Shown piece by piece: positions 1 through 8,921 of a stretch of DNA of 16,115 nt. This DNA comes from Polyrhizophydium stewartii. Its lineage: Eukaryota > Chytridiomycota > Chytridiomycetes > Rhizophydiales. The notes under the pieces were generated by a model, which ran no database searches, had not been told where the DNA came from, and was given only the letters and a program-made list of their open reading frames with translations. Location: assembly GCA_027604665.1 (NCBI GenBank), contig JADGIZ010000222.1, positions 1-16,115 on the forward strand. The letters run 5' to 3'. The position numbers and the translations under genes were made by a program. The stretch's first letter is position 1. Each line of letters starts with the position of its first letter.

Positions 1-1649
1 CCATCCTGCACACCAACGGTGCGTCCCGCTGCTCGCCCGTCTCGCTGCTCGCCGTGCCCCACGCCCTCTCGCCGCGTGCCGCGCGCCGAGCCGCGCCCCG
101 ATCCGCCCGCCCCCAGCCATGCTGACCTGCACCGCTCCCATTGCGTCGCCGCGCCACGCCCCCAGACGTGCACGCCCACTTTGACGAGGCCGGCTCGGGC
201 GGCACCGACTGCACGGCCGCCCAAAAGGCCTCGAACAAATGCTTCGGCGGCATTGCGCGCATCAAGACGGTCGTCGACAAGTTCCGCAGCACCACCGAGA
301 ACGTCCTTCTGCTTGACGGCGGCGACCAGTTCCAGGGCACGCTCTTCTTCAACGTCCACGGCTCGTCCCCGTCGACCGAGTTCATGAACGACCTCCGCTA
401 CGACGCCATGTCCATCGGCAACCACGAGTTCGACAACGGCATCTCGTTCTTCACCGACTTTGTCAAGACCCTCAACTTCCCCGTCCTGTCGTCCAACATC
501 GACTTCAAGACCGCCCCGGCCCTCCCGGCCGCCGGCATCAAGCCCTACACCATCATCGAAAAGTACTCGCTCGGCATCATTGGCTACATCACCAACACCA
601 CCGCCGACATCACCAACTACGCCAAGAACGTCACCTTCTACGACCCCTCGCACCCCGTCCAGAAGTACGTCGACGAGCTCCGCAGCTACGGCATCAAGCG
701 CATCATCTGCGTCTCGCACAACGGCTACTTCGAGGACCAGTACCTTGCCCAGAACACCCGCGGCATCGACCTCATTGTCGGTGGCCACTCGCACACCCTC
801 CTGCTCCGCAACACCAGCGCCCCGGGCGTCGTCGGCCCCTACCCGACCAATATCACCAACCTCGACGGCAAGATCACCTATGTCGTCCAGGCCTACCGCT
901 ACGCCAACTACCTCGGCCACCTCGACCTCGAGTGGGACGCCAACCAGAACCTGCTCCCGCCCCAGGGCGACGCCATCCTGCTCGACCAGGCCGTGCCCCA
1001 GGACCCCGTCTACCAAGCTCGCGTCCTCAAGTACCGCGAGGCGTTTGCCAACCTCACCAAATCGATCGTTGGCGTCGCCACGGGTCCCTTCCCTAACTCG
1101 CCGTGCTATGACACCGAGTGCGCCATCGGCGACCTGATGACCGACTGCATGCTCGAGAGCCGCAAGGACGTTGGTGCTCAGATTGCCTTCACCAACGCCG
1201 GCGGCATCCGCGCCACCATCAACGCGGGCAGCATCTCGTACGCCGACGTGATCACCATCCTGCCCTTTGGCAACACGGTCGTCCAGTTCGACGCCACCGG
1301 TGCCCAGATCCAGCAGATTCTCGAGAGCGCCGCCGCCCGCACCAACACCATCTCGGGCAAGGCGGTGATCTCGCAGCCCCAGTGGGCCGGCGTCCGCTGG
1401 ACCCTCGACGCCACCAAGCCCGTCGGCCAGCGCGTCACCGCCACCGTCGGCGGAAAGCCGCTCGACCTCAAGGCCACGTACAAGACCCTCACCAACGACT
1501 TTGTTGCCGGCGGTGGTGACAACATCATGCCCGCCACCAAGTTCTCGGTCGGCGAGGTCTTGGCCGATGTCTTTGCTGCGTGCATCAAGAAGCGCGGCAC
1601 CATCTCGCCCGTGCTCGACGGCCGCATGCCCACGGTCCCGAAGCCGTAG
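1..1649 (+). CDS. 5-prime-nucleotidase / metallophosphatase family enzyme, 5-prime end missing
   Basis: The coding sequence is join(<1..18,166..1649), about 499 residues visible, and the start lies left of the window. Splicing 19-165 (donor GTGCGT, CTGAC at 122-126, acceptor CCCAG) restores the first metal motif ILHTNDVHAH, with Asp and His ligands. It is followed by DGGDQFQG (residues about 56-63 of the visible part), GNHEF (about 90-94), VGGHSH (about 210-215) and the C-terminal-domain motif NAGGIR (about 349-354), then FVAGGGDN near the end. This is the order of a metallophosphatase domain plus a 5_nucleotid_C domain. Family members are usually secreted or surface enzymes that remove phosphate from nucleoside monophosphates to scavenge nucleosides and phosphate. 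Several N-x-S/T sites fit export, but the signal peptide would lie outside the window. The protein ends soon after the last domain, with no hydrophobic tail, so GPI anchoring like animal CD73 is not supported. The stop is TAG at 1647-1649. Exact substrate is unknown. Confidence 0.94.
19..165 (+). other. Spliceosomal intron in the 5-prime-nucleotidase gene
   Basis: The intron is 147 nt and phase 1. The donor is GTGCGT, the branch candidate CTGAC is at 122-126 and the acceptor is CCCAG. It splits the Asp codon of the HTNDVH metal motif, and only the spliced form gives the conserved motif. This also means the upstream exon is real coding sequence at the very edge of the window. Confidence 0.92.
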
Positions 1650-1739
1650 ACGCCTCTAATACATTCTCGCATCCTTCTGTGTGATCGCCCGGTGTTGCTG
1701 CCTCGTGGTGTTGGTGCGCTGTTGGTGCGGGCCTGGGAC

Positions 1740-3161
1740 ATGTCAGCCAAAATTCTCGACTCGACTTTTGCCCAGGCGGCGGGCGACATGAAGAACGAGG
1801 ACGCCGACGCACACACGGGGGCCGGCAGCGCCGCCTCGGCTGCAGGCGCGCACGTAGCCACAACCAACGGCGCCGCACACTCTGGGCATCGGCCCACCCG
1901 AATCACAACGGCGTGCGACACCTGCGCTGTCAAGGTGCGCTCTGGACCCACTCGTCGGCTCGAATCCACCCCCAACTTGACCCGACGCAGCCGAGGCGGC
2001 CGCCGCGACCGACCGACGCGCCGTCTGGGCCAGGGGCGGATGCGAGCCTCGGCTGGCGGCACCTTGCCGGCGCTGCGTGCCCCGGCCGGCCGCGCCTCGG
2101 TCATGGGCCCTGCGCTGCACCTTCCCTCACCAGCTCGCCTGGGACTGGGCGGCGTTTCAGCGGCTCGGCTGCCTCGAACCAGCCGGCCTCACCGGCGCCC
2201 TCACACCCAGCGCGCAGTCGCTCGGCCACTGCGGCGCCTCGCAGCAGCCCGCCGTCGTGTCCCGATCCCCTTGTCGCCGCTGCTGCCGGCGTGTCTGCTG
2301 ACGCTCCTCCCCTGCATTGTCTCATCTGACCCGGCGCCTTCACGGCCCCTGCTCGGATGGCACCTCCTCGCCCGCCCCCCAGCGAGTCAAGTGCGACGGC
2401 AAGCGGCCCGCATGCACGACCTGCGCCGAGCAGCACATACCATGCACCTTCTCGCGCGAGGTCCGCAAGCGCGGGCCCAAGAGCGGCCACGTCGAGAAGC
2501 TCAATGGCCGCATCCGTGAGCTCGAGGCCAAGCTGCGAGCGCTGCAGGACATGCAGGGTGTCGCTCTCGCCGACCTCGCCGTGCGGCCAGACCTCGCCCG
2601 CCTGCAGATCCAGCCGCAGCTGCAGCAACAGCGACAGCAGCAGCAGATCCTGCCGCAGACGCAGCTGCCGTCGCCCGACGCTCTCGTGGCGGCAGCGGCG
2701 GCAGCTGCAGTGGCAGCAGCAGCTCCGCCCATGAACCAGCTGCGCCATCAGATGCAACAACGGCAGCACCAGCACCCACAACAGCAGCAACAGCAACAGC
2801 AGACTGTGGCCATGGCACCCGTGGCACACATCGGCCAGCTCGTCGGCCTCGATGCGGCGGGCATCGCGATGCCGCAGCCCCTCGCTCAGGTGCACCACGC
2901 GCCACTCGCTCACCTGCCCATCGCAACCGCGATGTCCATGCCCGGCGCGATCGCCAGTCACTCGCACGCCGCAGCCGCTCCGCACATGACGTTGTCGGCG
3001 TCGAACGGCTTGCATCCGTCCCCGCCGGACCTTATTGCCAGCGCAATCGGCCCCGTGCGTCCCCAGGCGCAGTTTGGTCTTGGCTCATCCTTCGCGGACG
3101 ATCTGGCCGCACTGGGCATCGGCGTTGGCGCCGCTGTTGGGACGCATCCCAGCGCAGCACT

Positions 3162-3208
<47 letters not shown>

Positions 3209-4947
3209 TTCCGCCACTTCCGCCACTGCCCCCACTGCCGCCGATGCAGGACGCCACGCAGCAGCATCTCCTCCGTCTCCAGGCCCTTGCTGGCCAGCAG
3301 CCACACCAGCAGCCACTGCAGCACCAACTGCAGCATCAGCAGCAGCGCCAGTCGCCGCCGCAGAACACCATGCAGGGCGGCTTGGGGCTGCCGATCCCGG
3401 TGCCCATGCCGCTCAGCTTCGACATGCCCGCGCTCGCGCCGTCATGGCAGCTCGCCTTCACGACGCCGTCCTCCGAGCCCAACCCCAACTCGCCGCCCAT
3501 GCAGGACGAAATCCGCATGGATTTGATCGACCGCTACTTTGAGTACATCCTCACGCAGTTCCCCTTCTTCTCCAAGCACGAGTTTATCGCCTCGCTGCAC
3601 GAGCAGTCGGCCCTGCTGCTCAACGCCATGTATGCCGTTGCGCTCACGCAGCCGGCGCTGCCCGACAAGGACACCTTCAATGCGGGCGACCGCTTCTTCC
3701 GCCGCGCCACGGCCATTCTCGACGACTATCTTGGCCACGCCTCCTACTCGACCATTGCTGCCCTCGTGCTGCTGTCGTACTACTCGGCAGGCTGCGGTCA
3801 GGCGGAGAAGGCGTATCTGTACTCGGGCATGGCCATCCGCATGGGCCAGACCATGGGCCTGCACCGCGCACTGCCGCCCGCAAAGGCCGCCCAGATGCCC
3901 ATCACAGAGGTTCAGCTGCGCATCCGCCTGTGGGGCATTCTCTACATTCTCGACCGCTCGTCGAGCCTCGTCGACACTGACACGCCGTACACCATCCGCG
4001 ACGAGGACTGCGACTTGCAAGTGCCCGATCTGTCGTTTGTCTTTTCGGCAACGCCGCTGTCGGCAGACGCCAACGGCCACCAGTACCGCGCGCCGACGAT
4101 GATCCACACGGCCGGCGCTCAGAATGCGCAGTCCGGGTCCTGGAGCAACGCCGCGTCGCTCAAGTCGTCTCCTTCTGCGTCGTCGTCGGCTGCGTCGTCG
4201 CCGTCCGCGACATCGCCTCAACACGGACACATTTCGCCGCCGCTGACCAGCGCCGTGCCGCCGCGCAACAAGCACTTTTCGCACTCGCTCGGTCTCACGG
4301 CGATCCTTTCCAAGATCAAAGAGTTTGACCGCGTGGTGCGCGGGACGATTGCGACGCCGGACGGCTTTGACGCTGCGCGGGAGCGCATGAACCTCGACAA
4401 CCGCCTGCACGAGTGGATGTCGAACCAGTCGCCGTGGGTGCAAGAGGTCAGCGAGACGTACGGCACCGACTTTTTCTCGACAAACCCGCCGCACTGGATC
4501 ATTGCGCACCGGCAGGTCATGTACAACTACGCGCGGCTGCTGCTCCACGGCTCGCGCTTCTTTGAGCTGCAGACCCGGTCCGCGCGCGATTTCGTGTCGG
4601 ACCCCTCGACGCTCGCGTGCTTTGACGCTGCCCACGAGATTGCACATGTCATTGAGCGCTTTGTCAAGCACAACCCGCGCTTCACGCACGTCGGGTGGCT
4701 GTTTGCCCTGGGCATCTTCCGCGCGGGCATCGTGTTTATCCTGTCGATCCGGTTTGGCGCGTATGACCGCTTTTGGGGCGCCGATCCCGTCATGATGCTC
4801 GACATGCAGATCCAGGCGCTCAAGCAGATTGGGAGGTTCTGGGTCTTGGGAAAGCACCTGGCGAACAGCCTCGAGACGTGGAAGCGAGACAGCACGCGGC
4901 GGATCGGCCCTGCGCATGTTGCCTCGCTGCGAAAGAGCGAGCTGTGA
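1740..4947 (+). CDS. Zn2Cys6 fungal transcription factor with fungal-specific TF (MHR) domain
   Basis: The coding sequence is join(1740..1934,2383..4947), 919 aa, stop TGA. Splicing creates a complete zinc cluster, Cys59-X2-Cys62-X6-Cys69-X6-Cys76-X2-Cys79-X6-Cys86, which neither exon holds alone. A basic linker and a heptad-like helix (about 102-123) follow, the usual dimerisation segment. The middle is low-complexity: Gln-rich tracts, poly-Ala, and 15 consecutive prolines at about 326-340 followed by Leu-Pro-Pro repeats. Residues about 443-612 match the fungal-specific TF domain (FPFFSKHEF, AIRMGQTMGLHRA, RLWGILYILDR). A Ser-rich insert and a further helical region complete the protein. It should act in the nucleus as a dimer on CGG-type sites, but its targets cannot be inferred. 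The first good ATG is at 1740 (GACATGT); an in-frame ATG at 1788 is the alternative. Only 90 nt separate it from the upstream stop codon, so promoter elements are very close or overlap the nucleotidase 3-prime UTR. Confidence 0.92.
1935..2382 (+). other. 448-nt intron splitting the zinc cluster of the transcription factor
   Basis: The intron is phase 0, with donor GTGCGC directly after the Lys65 codon and acceptor CCCAG before Arg66. CTGAC candidates lie at 2326-2330 and 2299-2303. Joining the flanks gives exactly six residues between Cys62 and Cys69, as the family requires. The intron is the longest in the window, about 70 percent GC or more by eye. The upstream reading frame stays open through it, so retention would shift frame and remove the last four zinc ligands rather than stop at once. 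Confidence 0.9.
2611..2808 (+). repeat. CAG/CAA and GCA-rich low-complexity tracts (poly-Gln and poly-Ala)
   Basis: Within the transcription factor, CAG/CAA-rich codons at about 2611-2660 and 2752-2808 encode Gln-rich stretches, including a run of eight Gln. Between them a GCA/GCG-rich stretch (about 2686-2730) encodes poly-Ala. The mixed codons suggest selection at the protein level as well as slippage. Gln-rich regions in such factors are often activation domains; here that is only inference. Confidence 0.85.
3163..3207 (+). repeat. (CCG)14-CCA microsatellite encoding 15 prolines
   Basis: Fourteen perfect CCG triplets (3163-3204) plus CCA encode an uninterrupted proline run. Imperfect CCACTTCCG/CCACTGCCC units follow, giving Leu-Pro-Pro repeats to about 3246. 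It lies inside the transcription factor coding region, so length changes in steps of three bases would keep the frame. Confidence 0.95.
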
Positions 4948-5214
4948 CGCTTGCCATCCTCTTCCCGTCATCACCCGTATCTTCCTCTTCCCACCACCAC
5001 CCCCAAACTCTATTTTACGAAGCATTTTTTGGAGACGAGCACAGCAATGAAACGTGTTGTCGCGCGGTCGCGCGGGCGCTGCCGATATCGTCACTCTGTC
5101 GCCGCATTCTTTGTGTCTCTTGCTGTAAGATCCAATGGACGGCAGCTCGGTGCCCGGCCGTGGCTGACCCCCCGGCGAGCCGCGAGAATGACGTTTGCCC
5201 TTGTTTCGGATCGG
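4948..5214 (+). promoter_or_regulatory. Intergenic region and probable chitin synthase promoter / 5-prime UTR
   Basis: The 267 nt between the transcription factor stop and the chosen chitin synthase start hold a pyrimidine-rich stretch (about 4951-5008). It is followed by the most AT-rich patch nearby (TATTTTACGA at 5011-5020 and a T6 run at 5025-5030). This resembles a fungal core promoter with a CT-block, but no factor site can be named. In-frame ATGs at 5047 and 5188 precede the chosen start, so part of this may be 5-prime UTR or extra N-terminus. Confidence 0.3.
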
Positions 5215-8200
5215 ATGGCGAGCCAGGACGGCTCGCGAAGCCGGGCGGCCAACCGCGACTCCAACATGACCATCACGCGCGACTCGCACGACAGCGGCGG
5301 CTCTGGTGCGTGCCTGCCTGTGTGCGTGTGCGTGCGCACATCCCTGAGTGTGCCGTGCTGCCCATGCGTGCTTCATGGAATGCGGCACGCTCGTGCGATG
5401 CGTCCGAAGCCGATGCACGCTGCGGGCCAGTGGCGTCCCGACCATCGCAAGGGTCCCAGCAGCACGGTGTCGCCCAGTCACCGCGCCTCGGCATCTTGGT
5501 CTGCTCGGCACCCTCTGAGCGGCGCCTCAGTGCCGTGAGACGCAGGCGCCGATGGCGGGCAACACCGTCGTGTCGCCTTCGTGGATCTCCCACACCCTGC
5601 TGCATTATTGCCTCGTGCGGCTGACCCAACCGCACACGACGACTCGCCGCTGCATTCGCGGCGATGCAGGCGACTCAGCTCCGAGCCAGCTGCCGAGCGA
5701 GTTCTCGATCGGCCCTGTCGGCGGCATGATCGTCGACGGCGCTGAGAACGCCTCTGTCGCCTCGTTTGTGCCGCTCAAGAACGCCGTGCAATTGCGGAGT
5801 GTGCGAAGCAACCTGTCCGTGACCACGGTGCAGCAGGCACAAGATCCGCCGCCGCCGCCGACATCCGACCTCAAGGTGATGCTGCGCAACGACGGGCGCC
5901 TGAACCAGCGCCGCACCATCGGCACCGCATCGCAGGGCATCGGTAAGGAAGGCTCGCTAGCCCTCAGCAAGCCCATGGTGCACTCGGAGCGCAGCACGGC
6001 CAACGTCAACATCCTCGCGCCAACGCCGGCCAAGGCATTTGATCCGTGGATCATCTTTGTGTATGCGTCCACGTGCTGCTGTCCCGGCGTGCTTCTGGCT
6101 CGCATGGGCGGCATGCACGACGCAGCCGTCCAGCGCGCTTGGCGCGAAAAGGTGGCCCTGTGCTGGATCTCGTTCCTGTTCTGCGTCATCCTTGGCTTCA
6201 TTACGTTTGGTCTCAACTACACCATCTGCCAGCGCGACACCACCTCTGTCGGGCGTGACCAGGTGCTCGAGTACAAGTCCACAACGTATCCGCACCGCTT
6301 CATTGTGCATGGCGCCGTTTACGACATGTCTTCTTACTACACCACCCACAATGCGCTGCCCTCGCTCGCGGGTACAACCGCCGCGACCATGATTGCCGCG
6401 AGCACCGGTATCGACATCTCAAACTACTTTCCCCGAGACATCTCGCCATCGTGCTTGGCCGCACTGCAGTCTGAGTTCACAATTCCGTGCTCCACGACCG
6501 ACTTTAGCGTCGTCAAATGCCACAGCAGCAGCACCGCGACGGCCAAGCTCGCTTCGCTGCGGGTGGGCTCCGTCATCTACGAATTGAGCGACGTCTCAAA
6601 CACAAGCAACGGCCTGATGATCTTCCGTGGCAAAGTGCTTAACATCACCTCGTATATCTCCGTCAACTCGCTCATGTTTGGGTCGCAGGCCGACAAGATC
6701 CTGCGCAGCCACGTCGGCAAGGACGCTTCGCTCGCATTCGCCAAAGCCAACCTCGTCTCGGTCGCGGAGTGTCTGTCCGACATGTTCATGGTCGGCACCG
6801 TCTCGCAGCTGACGACGGGGTGCATTGCATCAGACGTGGTGCTCTATGTGTCATTTGTCGTGATTGGTGCATTGATCATCATCCGCTTTGTGCTTGCCGT
6901 TTGGTTCCGCTGGGTCATCTCGGACCGCCTGGGCAGGCTGCAGAAGCAGGACAGGGAGTCTGCCGAGCGTCGGCTGTCGCGTCGCGTGGACCTTGACGCC
7001 GGCCGCATGCCGTTCACGATGCAGCTCGCGGACGGCATTGCCATTGCGCACCGCCCCGGTGCTCAAGAGGCCACTTCGTCGCAGGAGCAGCGCGAGACCA
7101 TCCGCCGGCGCAACACAGAGCGCAACGGGTACGGCCAGCAGCTGTTTGTCAAGCCGTCGTCGACGTACGGCAAGGAGCTGCACACGATCATGCTCGTGAC
7201 GTGCTACTCGGAGGACGAGGACGGGCTGCGCACCACGTTCGACTCGCTCGCCATGACAGACTACTCCGAGGACCACAAGGTGCTCTTTATCATTGCGGAC
7301 GGCCTCATCAAGGGCTCCGGCAACACGCAGACGACGCCCGACATGATCCTGTCGATGCTCGAGCTCGACCGCAACTGGGGGCCGCCCGAGGCGCTGTCGT
7401 ACCTGGCCATCGGCGACGGCTCCAAGGTGCACAACATGGCCAAGGTGTACGTGGCGTGGTATCAGCACCAAGACCGAGTCGTGCCGACGATCCTGATTGT
7501 CAAGTGCGGCACCGAGGCCGAGGCGACGACGGCCAAGCCGGGCAACCGCGGCAAGCGCGACTCGCAAATGATCCTGATGCGGTTCCTGCAAAAGGTCACG
7601 CTCGACGAGCCCATGACGCCGCTCGAGTACGACCTGTTCCTCAAGCTGCACTATCTCATGGGCGTGACGCCGGACACGTTCGAGATTGTGCTCATGGTCG
7701 ACGCCGACACCAAGGTTGCGCCAGACTCGCTCGCGCGCATGGTGGCGTGCATGGCCGACGACCCGCGCGTCATGGGCCTGTGCGGCGAGACGCGCATCGC
7801 CAACAAGTCCGAGTCGTGGGTCTCGCGCATCCAGGTGTTCGAGTACTACCTCTCGCACCACCTCACCAAGGCGTTCGAGTCCATGTTTGGCGGTGTGACG
7901 TGCCTGCCGGGCTGTTTCTGCATGTACCGCATCAAGGCACCCAAGGACGGGTACTGGGTGCCCATTCTGTGCAACCCGGACATTGTCGAGACATACTCGG
8001 AGAGCGTTGTCAGCACGCTGCACAAGAAGAACCTGCTCCTGCTCGGCGAGGACCGCTTCCTGACGACGCTCATGCTGCGCGCGTTTCCCCGCCGCAAGCT
8101 CATCTTTGTCCCGCGCGCGTTCTGCAAGACGACGGTGCCCGCCGAATTCAAGGTCCTGCTGTCGCAACGCCGCCGGTGGATCAACTCGACCATACACAAC

Positions 8201-8777
8201 CTCATGGAGCTCATCCTGGTGCCCAACCTGTGCGGCATCTTTTGCTTCTCGATGCAGTTTGTGATCCTGCTCGAGCTCATTGGCACTGTGACGCTGCCGG
8301 CCGCCATCATCTTCACCTTGTGAGTGCATCTGCACGGTTGCGGCCGCGCGGTGGGACATGCGTGCTGACGCTGCCTGGACCCGCAGCACGCTCATCATCG
8401 TTGCGATCGTTGGGCCCGTGGTGCCAGTGATCCCGCTGATCCTGCTGGCGGGAATCCTGGGCCTGCCCGCCGTGCTAATCCTGCTCACGACGCGGAAGCT
8501 CGTGTACATTTACTGGATGTTTGTGTATCTGTGTGCGCTGCCCGTGTGGAACTTTGTGCTGCCCGTGTATGCGTTCTGGCACTTTGACGACTTCAGCTGG
8601 GGCCAGACGCGCCAAGTCGAGGGCGAGCAGGGCAGGGGCGGCGGCCACGGCGAGTCGGACGGCGTGCGCTTCGACGCCTCGCGGATCCCGATGCGGCGCT
8701 GGGTCGAGTGGGAGCGCGACCGCAGGCAGGCGCTGCTCCAGCAGCAGCAGGCGCTCAGATCAAAGCGGGCCGGGTGA
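5215..8777 (+). CDS. Class IV (Chs3-like) chitin synthase
   Basis: The coding sequence is join(5215..5305,5670..8319,8387..8777), 1043 aa. It is an integral membrane family-2 glycosyltransferase that polymerises UDP-GlcNAc into chitin at the plasma membrane. A disordered N-terminus leads to membrane segments at about 157-177 and 196-215. A cytochrome-b5-like segment ([10 protein letters not shown], from about 244) lacks the HPGG heme motif, as expected for Chs3-type enzymes. A third membrane segment follows at about 420-442. The catalytic domain has [26 protein letters not shown] (Asp708, Asp710), GEDR (824-826) and QRRRW (863-867). [18 protein letters not shown] and the C-terminal [10 protein letters not shown] after several membrane helices are typical of class IV. 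There is no myosin motor domain. Intron 8320-8386 (GTGAGT, CTGAC, CCGCAG) restores the frame in the C-terminal helices at Phe914. The first intron and start are less sure; an in-frame ATG at 5188 has a better -3 base. All catalytic motifs are intact. Confidence 0.94.
5306..5669 (+). other. Proposed 364-nt first intron of the chitin synthase gene
   Basis: Donor GTGCGT follows a Ser/Asp/Gly-rich N-terminal exon (5215-5305). Acceptor GATGCAG at 5669 preserves frame (phase 1), with CTGAC at 5621-5625. The start of the intron is GT-rich (repeated GTGCGTG/TGTGTG), which gives several competing donors. An alternative model starts at an ATG at 5552 and reads straight into exon 2, but its first 40 residues look non-coding. 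A small extra exon inside this interval cannot be excluded. Confidence 0.65.
8320..8386 (+). other. Second intron of the chitin synthase gene
   Basis: The intron is 67 nt and phase 2, with donor GTGAGT, branch candidate CTGAC at 8365-8369 and acceptor CCGCAG. Without splicing the protein stops in the middle of its C-terminal membrane helices. With splicing it continues as [13 protein letters not shown] to the conserved FDDFSWG segment. Confidence 0.95.
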
Positions 8778-8921
8778 GGACGAGTCCCTCTCTTGATGCG
8801 AACGGAGCGATGTGCCCGCGAGCCAGCCTTGCGCGCCGGTTGATCGGGGCTTGGCTTCGAATGAACTGCGTCCGTGGGCCATGCCTGATGCACGCCCGCC
8901 GCGTGATTCCGATTTGCCGAG

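Noticed and set aside
141..165. Starting the nucleotidase inside the window at about 141
   Set aside because: There is no ATG there, and the stretch is the 3-prime end of an intron. The upstream exon fragment at 1-18 encodes the conserved ILHTN residues.
3442..5511. A 689-codon open frame on the minus strand, antisense to the transcription factor
   Set aside because: It is Arg/Val/His-rich with no domain motif and mirrors the codon pattern of the real + strand gene. In DNA this GC-rich, antisense frames lack stops by composition alone.
6851..8509. A 552-codon minus-strand frame under the chitin synthase gene
   Set aside because: It lies antisense to highly conserved catalytic motifs, is Arg/His-rich and crosses a genuine intron. 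It is a shadow of the + strand gene.
5215..8777. Class V/VII chitin synthase with a myosin motor
   Set aside because: The N-terminus upstream of the membrane segments is about 155 mostly disordered residues, with no P-loop or motor motifs. The overall layout fits class IV.
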